NCBI GenBank assembly: GCA_024691465.1 | Contig: JAILNO010000106.1 | Span: 1 to 32,084, forward strand | Source of the DNA: Pseudobutyrivibrio sp. | GTDB lineage: Bacteria > Bacillota_A > Clostridia > Lachnospirales > Lachnospiraceae | Reading direction: 5' to 3' | Length of the DNA: 32,084 nucleotides | In this document: positions 25,162 through 32,084 of the stretch, piece by piece | Position numbering within the stretch: position 1 is the first letter of the stretch | Layout: each line of letters begins with the position of its first letter | Translations under genes and position numbers: made by a program | Notes under the pieces: generated by a model | What the model was told of the DNA's origin: nothing | The model's database searches: none | What the model saw: the letters and a program-made list of their open reading frames with translations, nothing else

Positions 25162-26498
25162 AGAAAAAACTTTTTAGTGCTTTATGTGGACTGTCTCTGG
25201 TTGCAGTAGCCGTAGTCGGATGCGGTAGTGCAGCAGAGGATGGAGCTGCAGCAGATGGGGGATCTGCAAGTGGTTCATCAGCAAGCACAATTACAATCAT
25301 GGCCAGCCAGGATTGGATTGAAGATTCAGAGCAGGAGTTAGGAGCTAAGTTCGAGGAGGAGACTGGCATACACGTAGACTATCAGATCCTTCCTGCAGAT
25401 CAGTATCAGGATGTACTTCTTACCAGACTTAATTCTGGTGAGGGCCCAGATATCTTCATGGCTCAGTCAGGATTTGCTATTGAGACCACATACAAGGTAC
25501 AGGAAAATGCAGTAGATTTATCTAATGAGTCATGGGCTAGCAGCTACAGCGTATTTTCAGCAGATCAGACTTCTGTAGATGGTGTTAATTATGGTATGAC
25601 ATATTATGACACCACAACAGATTATTACATGATCTACAACAAGAAGATTATGGAAGAGGCAGGAGTAACTGAAGTGCCTACTACATTTGCTGATTTTGAA
25701 GCTGCATGTCAGAAGGTTATGGATTATGGTGTAACACCTATCTATGAGCCAGTTGCTGATGGATGGCATCAGACTATGCTTTGGACTGAGAATGGTCAGG
25801 TGTTTGATAAGCTTGAGCCAGGTATCATCGATAAGCTTAACAACAATGAGACTACATTTGCAGAGAATGAGAATATGCTTACAGCACTTACTCAGATTAA
25901 TGATTTAGCTCAGAAGGGATATTTCGGAGACAATTATCTCTCAGATGAGTTCGCGAATGCCGAAGGATACTTAGCTTCAGGTGAGTATTGGATGAGTATG
26001 CTTAAGCCAGGTGCTATTAAGTCAATCGTTGCAAGTGAGAATAATACTGCAGGATACACAGAGGAAGATTTCGGAATCATGCTTCTTCCAATCTGTGACA
26101 ACCAGTACTTAAATGTACATCCTACAGGTCCTTCTAAGTTCATCTACTCAGGCTCAGCTAATATCGATGCAGCTAAGCAGTATCTTGAGTACATTACAAC
26201 TAAGGACAGCATCCAGTATGTAATTGATAATGCATCTGATGTGGAGAACCTGCCATTTGAGGTGGGTCAGACTACAGAGTATTTAGCAACTACAGAGGAG
26301 TTCTTAGGAAGTTATGACGATGCACATTCTGGCATGGTATTACAGGATGTAGTTAAATACTACAATGAGCAGTGGATGGATATCTCAGCTAATATGGCTT
26401 CTATGTTCATTGGGGATATGACTCCAGAGGAAGTACTTCAGGCAATCGATGATGGTAGAGCACAGCTTGCTGAGGCTGCTGGAGATGAGAACTGGTAA
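25158..26498 (+). CDS. Sugar-type extracellular solute-binding lipoprotein
   Basis: This family 1 (MsmE/MalE-like) solute-binding protein has 446 residues and lipobox VVGC (Cys22), so it is surface-anchored. A Gly/Ala/Ser-rich linker follows. The body then shows ITIMASQDWIEDSEQELGAKF, EETGIHVDYQILPADQYQDVL, LNSGEGPDIFMAQSG, TDYYMIYNKKIMEEAGV and a late YLEYITTKDSIQYV. This layout is typical of sugar or oligosaccharide binders. No permease or ATPase genes adjoin it. It lies between the rhaB operon and a PfkB-type kinase, with a terminator on either side, so it is probably a single-gene unit supplying a transporter encoded elsewhere. The ligand is likely a plant- or mucin-derived sugar, by context only. 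Confidence 0.9.
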   Translation: MKKKLFSALCGLSLVAVAVVGCGSAAEDGAAADGGSASGSSASTITIMASQDWIEDSEQELGAKFEEETGIHVDYQILPADQYQDVLLTRLNSGEGPDIFMAQSGFAIETTYKVQENAVDLSNESWASSYSVFSADQTSVDGVNYGMTYYDTTTDYYMIYNKKIMEEAGVTEVPTTFADFEAACQKVMDYGVTPIYEPVADGWHQTMLWTENGQVFDKLEPGIIDKLNNNETTFAENENMLTALTQINDLAQKGYFGDNYLSDEFANAEGYLASGEYWMSMLKPGAIKSIVASENNTAGYTEEDFGIMLLPICDNQYLNVHPTGPSKFIYSGSANIDAAKQYLEYITTKDSIQYVIDNASDVENLPFEVGQTTEYLATTEEFLGSYDDAHSGMVLQDVVKYYNEQWMDISANMASMFIGDMTPEEVLQAIDDGRAQLAEAAGDENW

Positions 26499-26516
26499 TT
26501 GATAAATCTAAATATT

Positions 26517-26547
26517 AAGGGACTTGGGCCTCCAGGTCCCTTTTATT
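26517..26547 (+). terminator. Intrinsic terminator after the sugar-binding protein gene
   Basis: An 11-bp stem (26517-26527 with 26532-26542) has one G-T wobble and a GCCT loop, followed by TTTTATT overlapping its end. Confidence 0.88.
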
Positions 26548-26664
26548 GTGCAACTATCTAATAGAACTATCCTAGAAAAAAGTATAAATATATACACATT
26601 CCATGGTTATTTGAAATGAATTGTTGCATAATATTTTAAATTTAAAAACTAGAGGGGGAAGGAC

Positions 26665-27615
26665 ATGATACTAACAGTTACACTTAATGCAGCAATTGAT
26701 AAAAGATATGTGGTGGAGAACTTCGAAGAAGGCGAAGTAAATAGAGTTATAGAGTGCGAGTATGTACCAGGAGGAAAGGGACTCAATGTATCGAAACCTC
26801 TTGCGGTGGCTGGTGCGGATGTAGTGGCGACAGGTTTCGTGGGCGGATTCGCTGGCGAATATATCTGCAGTAGATTGGCAGACTATAAGGTACAGGATGG
26901 ATTCTATAGAGTTGAGGCGGAGAGTAGATCATGTATTAATATATGGGATACAGCTAAGAAGAAGCAGACAGAATTCCTGGAGCCAGGATTTACCATTGAA
27001 CATAGTGATTGGCAAGGTTTTGAAGAGAAGTTCAAAGCTCTGGCTAAAGATGCCGATGTAATTACCATGTCAGGTAGTGTGCCTAAGGGCCTGGATGCTA
27101 CCGCATATACGAAGTTAATCGCCATAGGAAAGGCGCTTGGCAAGAAGGTGATACTGGATACCAGTGGCAAGCTACTAGTGGAGGCGGTAGAAGAGATTCC
27201 ATATATGATTAAGCCTAATATTGATGAGATTGCCATGCTTACAGGACGTAAGATTAGTGTGTCAGCTCCAGACTTCTATGAGACCGTGGTAGCTGCAGCC
27301 AAGCAGGTACATGAAAAGGGAGTAAGCATCGTAGTAGTATCCCTAGGAGCGGATGGCTCCATTATGGTATGCCCCGATGGAGTGTACAGAGCAATAGTTC
27401 CAAGGGTGGATGCAGTCAATACAGTGGGATGCGGAGATTCCATGATAGCTGGTTTTGCTCTATCTATCTCAGAGGGATTGAGCTATACAGATTCATTAAA
27501 AAAAGCCTCTGCCATTTCTGCAGCTGCAGCCATGACAGAGGAGACTGGATGGTTCAGACTTGAGGATATGAATAATATCCACAACAAGATTGTGATAGAA
27601 CCATTAACTATTTAG
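26665..27615 (+). CDS. 1-phosphofructokinase/tagatose-6-phosphate kinase-family (PfkB) sugar kinase
   Basis: This ribokinase-fold kinase of the FruK/LacC branch phosphorylates a sugar phosphate with ATP in the cytoplasm. It has 316 residues. The branch is marked by MILTVTLNAAIDKRY at the N-terminus and VPGGKGLNVSKPLAVAG (substrate site). MSGSVPKGLD follows, and the anion-hole/catalytic block is VNTVGCGDSMIAGFALS with the base Asp. The usual GAGDS is GCGDS here. Neither fruA nor lac/tagatose genes are present, so fructose-1-phosphate and tagatose-6-phosphate are both open. A purine-rich ribosome binding site (GGGGGAAGGA) precedes the ATG. Its last eight bases overlap the convergent lipoprotein gene, with no terminator visible between. 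Confidence 0.88.
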   Translation: MILTVTLNAAIDKRYVVENFEEGEVNRVIECEYVPGGKGLNVSKPLAVAGADVVATGFVGGFAGEYICSRLADYKVQDGFYRVEAESRSCINIWDTAKKKQTEFLEPGFTIEHSDWQGFEEKFKALAKDADVITMSGSVPKGLDATAYTKLIAIGKALGKKVILDTSGKLLVEAVEEIPYMIKPNIDEIAMLTGRKISVSAPDFYETVVAAAKQVHEKGVSIVVVSLGADGSIMVCPDGVYRAIVPRVDAVNTVGCGDSMIAGFALSISEGLSYTDSLKKASAISAAAAMTEETGWFRLEDMNNIHNKIVIEPLTI

Positions 27616-28111
27616 TTTCTTTGGTTGAATTATCAGGTGAGAGATAAGTATACATAACTGCATTATATTCAGATGATACTAGAGCTATCAATGTAATGTT
27701 ACCAGAGTCTAGACGCCATATGTCTGACAGCTGTGTGACATCATTGGTAGCTTCTTTGGTCTTACCATACTTATTCTCTAATTGCTTATGTATGTCGTTA
27801 TAGTACTTAGTAACTTCCTCTCCATCCTCTGACTCGTAGATCCAGCTGATGCTGGCCATATTGCCATCTTCATCATAGGTATATCTCACCTGAGAATCAT
27901 CTGCCATATAGTCACTGCTGTAGCAGTAGGATGTACCCAAGTAACTCTCGGCTTCATCGGTAGGCTCACCTAGGTCTTTAACCATAGTATCATAGCTGGT
28001 GTCGAAGCTTAGATCAGTAAATGGGATATATTTGCCAGTGGCACAACCCATTAAGGTACTGGCTGCTATGCTTAGTGTTAGTGTAAAAGTAATTAATTTC
28101 CTAGCTTTCAT
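27608..28111 (-). CDS. Small lipoprotein of unknown function, co-transcribed with an AraC regulator
   Basis: I do not recognise the family. The 167-residue protein starts with a clear lipoprotein signal, lipobox LMGC with Cys23, so it should sit outside the membrane. The mature part is acidic and tyrosine-rich. A segment near residues 40-100 (SYDTMVKDLGEP through VRYTYDEDGNMASISWIYES) resembles the beta-strand/turn style of SmpA/OmlA-like or DUF-type envelope domains, where a short 'LGEP' motif is common. It starts one base after the stop of the araC-type gene upstream on the same strand, so the two form an operon. The 3' end overlaps the convergent kinase gene by eight bases. Confidence 0.75.
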   Translation of the reverse strand: MKARKLITFTLTLSIAASTLMGCATGKYIPFTDLSFDTSYDTMVKDLGEPTDEAESYLGTSYCYSSDYMADDSQVRYTYDEDGNMASISWIYESEDGEEVTKYYNDIHKQLENKYGKTKEATNDVTQLSDIWRLDSGNITLIALVSSEYNAVMYTYLSPDNSTKETK

Positions 28112-28112
28112 G

Positions 28113-28964
28113 TTAAAACTCCCTTTTTACGTATTGTTTAGGCGTGATGCCTTTGTATTTGTTGAAGGTCTTAATGAAATAGCTCTCATCATTGAAACCA
28201 CAGGATATAGCTACCTCTCTGATAGACATATCCTTGGTGGAGAGCAATTCGCAGGCACATTCAATTCGATAATAATTAAGATAATCGATTGGAGTTCTAT
28301 CGGTCATACTCTTGAAGTATCTGCAGAAATACTTAGGATTCATCCCTGCAATATGAGCCAGCTCATCAAGAGATATATTATTGGCATAGTTATCAGATAT
28401 GAAGGAGAGTACCTCTTTGATGGAACTGAGTCTCTCACTGGTAATATTGTCAATAGAGTTAACGGTATAGAGCTCCTTATTAATTATTTCCCCAAATAAT
28501 AGATAGAGCAAACCCTGCACTTGAAATTCATATCCGGACTTCTTACCTGATAGTTCATAGCACAGGCTGTGTACTATATCAACTATAGTTGAATCCTTCT
28601 CAGATAGATGGGTATTGATTAAGATCTTGTGCTGGATTATATCCTGGACCATCTTGCTGCAGGCATTGTTGTTCTTAAGCAACATCTGCAGGTCGAAGAC
28701 TACGCAGTCGTAGAAACAGTCTGACGGAGTGCCACCGTGTAGCATTCCATCTGAAACGAAGACTACATCACCACCATTAAAGATATGAGTAGTGTCATCT
28801 AAGGTGAGGTTGAAGTGCCCCTCCCTGATATAGATTATCTCATAATTGGTATGCCAGTGGTAGGTCATGTGATAGCGTGGCGACCTAGGATTCTCATGAT
28901 AGTAGGCTATCGGGAAATTAAAGGTACCATGCTGACGATGTTCTTGATAATCAATATACTTCAT
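28113..28964 (-). CDS. AraC-family transcriptional regulator, divergent to fucI
   Basis: This 283-residue regulator has an N-terminal cupin sugar-sensing domain (YHWHTNYEIIYIREGHFNL and FNGGDVVFVSDGMLHGG, residues about 35-85). The C-terminal AraC DNA-binding domain covers about residues 185-283: SLDELAHIAGMNPKYFCRYFK, then IREVAISCGFNDESYFIKTFNKYKGITPKQY. GGGGGGA is its ribosome binding site on the minus strand. It reads away from fucI across 144 bases containing a 10-bp inverted repeat. It probably controls fucI and itself in response to fucose or a breakdown product; this is inferred from position. It is distinct in sequence from the first AraC-type regulator. Confidence 0.93.
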   Translation of the reverse strand: MKYIDYQEHRQHGTFNFPIAYYHENPRSPRYHMTYHWHTNYEIIYIREGHFNLTLDDTTHIFNGGDVVFVSDGMLHGGTPSDCFYDCVVFDLQMLLKNNNACSKMVQDIIQHKILINTHLSEKDSTIVDIVHSLCYELSGKKSGYEFQVQGLLYLLFGEIINKELYTVNSIDNITSERLSSIKEVLSFISDNYANNISLDELAHIAGMNPKYFCRYFKSMTDRTPIDYLNYYRIECACELLSTKDMSIREVAISCGFNDESYFIKTFNKYKGITPKQYVKREF

Positions 28965-28989
28965 AAAATTATCCCCCCAGATAATAATT

Positions 28990-29037
28990 ATAAAAAGTGA
29001 ATATCGTTATATTTTTATTCAGTATAACACTTTTTAT
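28990..29037. promoter_or_regulatory. ATAAAAAGTG inverted repeat between the divergent promoters
   Basis: ATAAAAAGTG (28990-28999) and CACTTTTTAT (29028-29037) are perfect inverted copies 28 bases apart, centre to centre 38 bp. The left copy overlaps a minus-strand TATAAT (28992-28987) that could serve the araC-type gene. The right copy covers the -35 position of the fucI promoter. This is a good place for a divergent-promoter regulator. Confidence 0.5.
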
Positions 29038-29053
29038 GAAAAAAACCATTATC

Positions 29054-29059
29054 TATAAT
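29054..29059 (+). promoter_or_regulatory. Candidate -10 of the fucI promoter
   Basis: TATAAT lies 50 bases before the fucI ATG. The hexamer at the -35 distance (TTTTTA) is weak and sits within the inverted repeat, consistent with an activator-dependent promoter. Confidence 0.5.
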
Positions 29060-29067
29060 CAAATTAT

Positions 29068-29083
29068 GACGTAACGGTTCGCG
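29068..29083 (+). promoter_or_regulatory. Weak LacI-operator look-alike in the fucI leader
   Basis: Aligned to the palindrome at 30963-30978, 11 of 16 bases match, including the central CG and five of seven bases of the right half (TTCGC). It would lie at about +3 to +18 of the fucI transcript, a typical repression site. Matches of this quality are expected by chance several times per window. Confidence 0.28.
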
Positions 29084-29108
29084 CTAATCTTTTAAGGAGG
29101 AGAATAAA

Positions 29109-30917
29109 ATGAGTAAAAATAGGTATATTGGGGAATACCCAGTAATTGGTATTAGACCTTGTATCGACGGTCGTAGAGGACCTCTTAAGGTTAGAGAGTC
29201 ACTTGAGGACCAGACCATGAACATGGCGAAATCAGCCAAGAAACTGTTCGAGGAAAATATTAAATATTCCAACGGTGAGCCTGTAAAGGTTGTTATAGCG
29301 GATACAACAATCGGACGTGTAGCTGAGTCAGCTGCATGTGAGGCTAAGTTTAGAAAAGAGGGAGTTGCCATAACACTATCAGTAACACCATGTTGGTGCT
29401 ACGGTTCAGAGACAATGGATATGAATCCACTTACTATCAAGGGTGTCTGGGGACTTAATGCTACAGAGAGACCAGGAGCTGTATACCTTGCATCGGTTCT
29501 TGCAACACATGCGCAGAAAGGTCTACCTGCATTCGGCATCTACGGTAAGGATGTTCAGGAAGCTGACGATACAGTTATTCCTGAGGATGTTAAGGAAAAG
29601 TTACTTAGATTCGGTAGAGCTGCAGTAGCAGCTGCATCTATGAGAGATAAGTCATACTTACAGATTGGTTCTGTAACAATGGGGATTGGCGGATCAATCA
29701 TGGATCAGAATTTCGTAGAAGAATACCTTGGAATGAGAGTTGAGTCAATCGATGAAGTAGAAATCCTTAGAAGAATAGACGAGGGTATCTACAATGAGGA
29801 TGATTACAAAAAGGCTCTCAAGTGGATCAAGGAAGAGTGCAAGCTTGGATGGGATAAAAATCCAGACTTCGTTAAGAAGAGCGATGAGCAGAAGGAAAAG
29901 GATTGGGAATTCGTAGCTAAGATGGCAGTTATCATCGAGGATCTATACCAGGGTAATCCTAATCTTCCAGAGGGCCGTGAGGAGGAAGCTGTAGGACACA
30001 ATGCGATTTGCGGTGGATTCCAGGGTCAGAGACAGTGGACAGATCATTGGCCAAACTGCGATTTACCAGAGGCAGTTCTTAATACATCATTCGATTGGAA
30101 TGGAGCAAGAGAGCCATTTATCCTTGCAACAGAGAATGATGCATTAAATGGACTTGGAATGTTGTTCATGAAGCTTCTTACAAACAGGGCTCAGATGTTT
30201 GCTGATGTAAGAACTTGCTGGAATACAGAATCAGTTAAGAGGGTTACAGATTACACATTGGAAGGCCATGCTAAGGAAGCTAACGGTGTCATCCACTTAA
30301 TCAATTCTGGTGCATGTTGCTTAGATGCTTCAGGTGTATGTACAGATAAAGATGGCAATGCTTGCATCAAGCCTTGGTATGAGATTACCAAGGAAGACCA
30401 GAAGAAGATTATGGATTCCGTAGAATGGTGCGAGGCAGACAATGGTTACTTCAGGGGTGGCGGATGGTCATCTAGATTCGAGACTAAGGCTGAGATGCCA
30501 GCTACTATGATAAGACTTAATCTTGTTAAGAATTTAGGCCCTGTACTTCAGATATGTGAAGGCTGGACAGTTGCTTTACCAGAGAAGGTATCAGATACAC
30601 TCTGGAAGAGAACAGATTACACATGGCCATGTACATGGTTCACACCTAGATGTGATGGCAAGGAAGGCAGCCCATTTGAGAATGCATATTCACTCATGAA
30701 CAACTGGGGTGCCAACCACGGAGCAATCTCATATGGTCATATTGGTGCAGATCTTATCACAATGGCTTCAATGCTTAGAATTCCAGTATGTCTACACAAT
30801 GTACCTGACAAGGACATCTATAGACCAGCGGCTTGGAATGCATTCGGAGCAGATAAGGAAGGCCAGGACTTCAGAGCATGCTCAGCATACGGACCACTTT
30901 ATAAGACAGTTAGATAA
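29109..30917 (+). CDS. fucI: L-fucose isomerase
   Basis: FucI converts L-fucose to L-fuculose (also D-arabinose to D-ribulose) using Mn2+, as a cytoplasmic hexamer. At 602 residues it has the length of the true FucI family. It starts with the family block IGIRPCIDGRRGPLKVRESLE. The metal ligands known in E. coli as Glu337 and Asp361, 24 apart, are matched by Glu342 in ATENDALNG and Asp366 in FADVRTCW. The later histidine is probably His537 in ANHGAISYGHIGADL. AAGGAGGAG precedes the ATG. It is followed by a stable GNRA-loop hairpin, then lacI and an FGGY kinase, so fucose catabolism is the likely theme. No aldolase gene is in view. Confidence 0.96.
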   Translation: MSKNRYIGEYPVIGIRPCIDGRRGPLKVRESLEDQTMNMAKSAKKLFEENIKYSNGEPVKVVIADTTIGRVAESAACEAKFRKEGVAITLSVTPCWCYGSETMDMNPLTIKGVWGLNATERPGAVYLASVLATHAQKGLPAFGIYGKDVQEADDTVIPEDVKEKLLRFGRAAVAAASMRDKSYLQIGSVTMGIGGSIMDQNFVEEYLGMRVESIDEVEILRRIDEGIYNEDDYKKALKWIKEECKLGWDKNPDFVKKSDEQKEKDWEFVAKMAVIIEDLYQGNPNLPEGREEEAVGHNAICGGFQGQRQWTDHWPNCDLPEAVLNTSFDWNGAREPFILATENDALNGLGMLFMKLLTNRAQMFADVRTCWNTESVKRVTDYTLEGHAKEANGVIHLINSGACCLDASGVCTDKDGNACIKPWYEITKEDQKKIMDSVEWCEADNGYFRGGGWSSRFETKAEMPATMIRLNLVKNLGPVLQICEGWTVALPEKVSDTLWKRTDYTWPCTWFTPRCDGKEGSPFENAYSLMNNWGANHGAISYGHIGADLITMASMLRIPVCLHNVPDKDIYRPAAWNAFGADKEGQDFRACSAYGPLYKTVR

Positions 30918-30925
30918 TTATTATA

Positions 30926-30947
30926 GCCGGAAGCGAAAGCTTCCGGC
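30926..30947 (+). other. GAAA-tetraloop hairpin between fucI and lacI
   Basis: A perfect 9-bp GC-rich stem GCCGGAAGC/GCTTCCGGC is closed by a GAAA tetraloop, starting nine bases after the fucI stop. There is no T tract after it (GGATTTAAAGGGG), so it is not a standard terminator. It may protect the fucI mRNA 3' end or mark an RNA-processing point that sets fucI and lacI levels apart. Confidence 0.6.
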
Positions 30948-30962
30948 GGATTTAAAGGGGAG

Positions 30963-30978
30963 AGCGAAACGTTTCGCT
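30963..30978. promoter_or_regulatory. Perfect LacI-family operator before lacI
   Basis: AGCGAAACGTTTCGCT is a 16-base perfect palindrome with the central CG and GAAACGTTTC core typical of LacI/GalR-family operators. It lies 12 bases before the lacI GTG and just before its ribosome binding site, so the LacI protein likely represses itself, perhaps as a roadblock to transcription coming from fucI. Confidence 0.75.
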
Positions 30979-30990
30979 TAGGGTGAAAAA

Positions 30991-31992
30991 GTGTCAGCTA
31001 CCATTCGAGATATAAAAGCACGCACAGGTTTAAGCCTTGCAACCATTTCAAAGTATTTAAATGGGGGCAATGTGCTTCCAGAAAACAGAGAAAAAATAGA
31101 GGCAGCAATCAATGAGCTGAACTATCAAGTAAATGAAATGGCAAGAGGACTTGTTACCAACAAGACCAGAACTATAGGAGTATCGGTTCACGATATAGGC
31201 AGTATCTTCTGTGGATTCTTGTTAAGGCATATAGGAAGAGTGCTTAAGGATAACGGATACAGCATGATTATCTGTGACGCCAGGGACGACGAGGCGGCAG
31301 AGGCGGATAATATTAGATTCTTCTTAAACAAAAAGGTGGACGGGATAATTATTATTCCTGTTTCACGAAATCCCAAATTTTTGAAAGAAGCAATCAAAGC
31401 TATGGTTCCAATAGTTCTCTTGGATAGGTCCATCAGTGGCAGCAATTGTGACTGTGTCAGAATCGACAATCGCGTGGCAGCCAATATGGCTACTGAATAC
31501 TTGCTAGAGAACAATCATAAGAGAAATGCAGTGATATATTCCAGCGTAGATTATACAGGTATAGAGCGCTACAAGGGATTCATGGAGACTATGGCAGATG
31601 CAGATCTTCCAGTTAAGGATATGTATCAGTGCCCTGGAACCCACAGCATAGAACACGGCTATAAGAGCATGACTGAATTACTTGCGCTAAAGGAGAGGCC
31701 TACGTCAGTTTTTACCACTAATTATGAGGTGACTTTGGGAGCGGTGATGGCAGTCAATGAGTCCAAGTACAACTGCCCAGAGGATATATCTATACTGGGA
31801 TTTGATAATCTCATTCTTTCTCACGTGGTTCAACCTAAGATGACCATGGTAGTACAGCCTATGAGAGAGATGGGAGAAAAAGCAGCACAATTAATTCTAA
31901 AGAGAATAAAGGATAAGGAGCATGATGCTCCGATGGAATATATATTAAATACCAAATTGGAAATTGGTAATTCCATTAAATGCTTGAAATAG
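30991..31992 (+). CDS. LacI-family transcriptional regulator
   Basis: This 333-residue LacI/GalR-type regulator has an N-terminal helix-turn-helix (TIRDIKARTGLSLATISKYLN, residues about 4-24) and a hinge helix segment. A periplasmic-binding-protein-like ligand domain starts near residue 60 (RTIGVSVHDIGSIFCGFLLRHI) and includes DGIIIIPVSR, VPIVLLDRS, DCVRIDN and DISILGFDN. The start is GTG with AGGGTG five bases upstream; no better ATG is available. It lies between fucI and an FGGY kinase on the same strand, downstream of a perfect LacI-type operator, so it likely controls this sugar locus by repression. The effector is unknown but probably a fucose-pathway sugar or sugar phosphate. Confidence 0.93.
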   Translation: MSATIRDIKARTGLSLATISKYLNGGNVLPENREKIEAAINELNYQVNEMARGLVTNKTRTIGVSVHDIGSIFCGFLLRHIGRVLKDNGYSMIICDARDDEAAEADNIRFFLNKKVDGIIIIPVSRNPKFLKEAIKAMVPIVLLDRSISGSNCDCVRIDNRVAANMATEYLLENNHKRNAVIYSSVDYTGIERYKGFMETMADADLPVKDMYQCPGTHSIEHGYKSMTELLALKERPTSVFTTNYEVTLGAVMAVNESKYNCPEDISILGFDNLILSHVVQPKMTMVVQPMREMGEKAAQLILKRIKDKEHDAPMEYILNTKLEIGNSIKCLK

Positions 31993-32010
31993 AAATTAAA
32001 GGGAGAAATA

Positions 32011-32084
32011 ATGGGAGATTTATTGTTAGGAATAGATATAGGTACATCGGCCTGTAAGATTGCAATTTTCAATAAATCAGGCCA
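32011..32084 (+). CDS. FGGY-family carbohydrate kinase, 5' end only
   Basis: Only the first 24 codons are present before the window ends. The sequence MGDLLLGIDIGTSACKIAIF contains the FGGY kinase N-terminal phosphate-binding motif GIDIGTS, as in xylulokinase, fuculokinase and gluconokinase. AAAGGGAG precedes the ATG and the gene starts 18 bases after lacI, so it is probably in the fucI-lacI operon and may be the fuculose or related ketose kinase. The substrate cannot be judged from this length. Confidence 0.8.
   Translation, partial: MGDLLLGIDIGTSACKIAIFNKSG

Noticed and set aside
27999..28499. 166-residue plus-strand open frame opposite the araC-type and lipoprotein genes
   Set aside because: It is antisense to two clear genes, lacks a ribosome binding site and shows no recognisable domain; it mirrors the coding of the opposite strand.
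20906..32084. Sugar region considered as a mobile genomic island
   Set aside because: No integrase, transposase, tRNA gene, flanking direct repeat or clear change in composition was seen.

Overview
This window looks like chromosome from a low-to-moderate GC Clostridia, most likely Lachnospiraceae (Butyrivibrio, Pseudobutyrivibrio or Roseburia type). The grounds are strong AGGAGG-type ribosome binding sites, several lipobox lipoproteins, a clostridial gap-pgk-tpiA-gpmI order, and the ABC ATPase/permease/GldG-like/DUF4340 cassette common in that family. The genus is not decided by what I can see. Coding density is high. No gene-free stretch exceeds 300 bases; the longest is about 232 bases, between the first araC-type regulator and rhaB. 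I saw no rRNA, tRNA, insertion sequence, prophage or CRISPR array.

Layout. (1) 1-6860: lower glycolysis, with gap (3' end only), pgk, tpiA and gpmI. It is interrupted by a separately promoted pair of surface lipoproteins, a Sel1-repeat protein and a CapA-like protein. (2) 6917-10717: purine genes purC-purF-purB, closed by a strong terminator. (3) 10853-13944: an extracellular solute-binding lipoprotein paired with a methyl-accepting chemotaxis protein and no permease, suggesting a binding-protein-assisted chemoreceptor. (4) 14057-16037: ApbE flavin transferase, a NusG-domain-II membrane protein and a Gx-transporter-family membrane protein, a set I associate with extracytosolic flavinylation and electron transfer. 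(5) 16124-20870: a tightly overlapping four-gene ABC export-type cassette (ATPase, permease, GldG-like, DUF4340). Its first start codon can be sequestered by a 13-bp perfect inverted repeat. (6) 20906-32084: a deoxy-sugar region with two AraC regulators and one LacI regulator. It holds rhamnulokinase, an arabinose/fucose-isomerase-fold enzyme, a second permease-less sugar-binding lipoprotein, a 1-phosphofructokinase-family kinase, a small lipoprotein, authentic L-fucose isomerase, and the start of an FGGY kinase.

How the parts may work together. The first two blocks are housekeeping. Blocks 3-5 are envelope functions: sensing, redox or flavin chemistry, and ABC transport. Block 6 should isomerise and phosphorylate L-fucose, L-rhamnose or related sugars; no aldolase or permease is visible, so these must lie outside the window. 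The main regulatory points are a perfect LacI-type palindrome just before lacI, weaker look-alikes at the fucI and rhaB promoters, inverted or direct repeats in both araC-type divergent regions, and the start-codon-masking repeat before the ABC cassette. All functional statements come from reading motifs; no database search was run.
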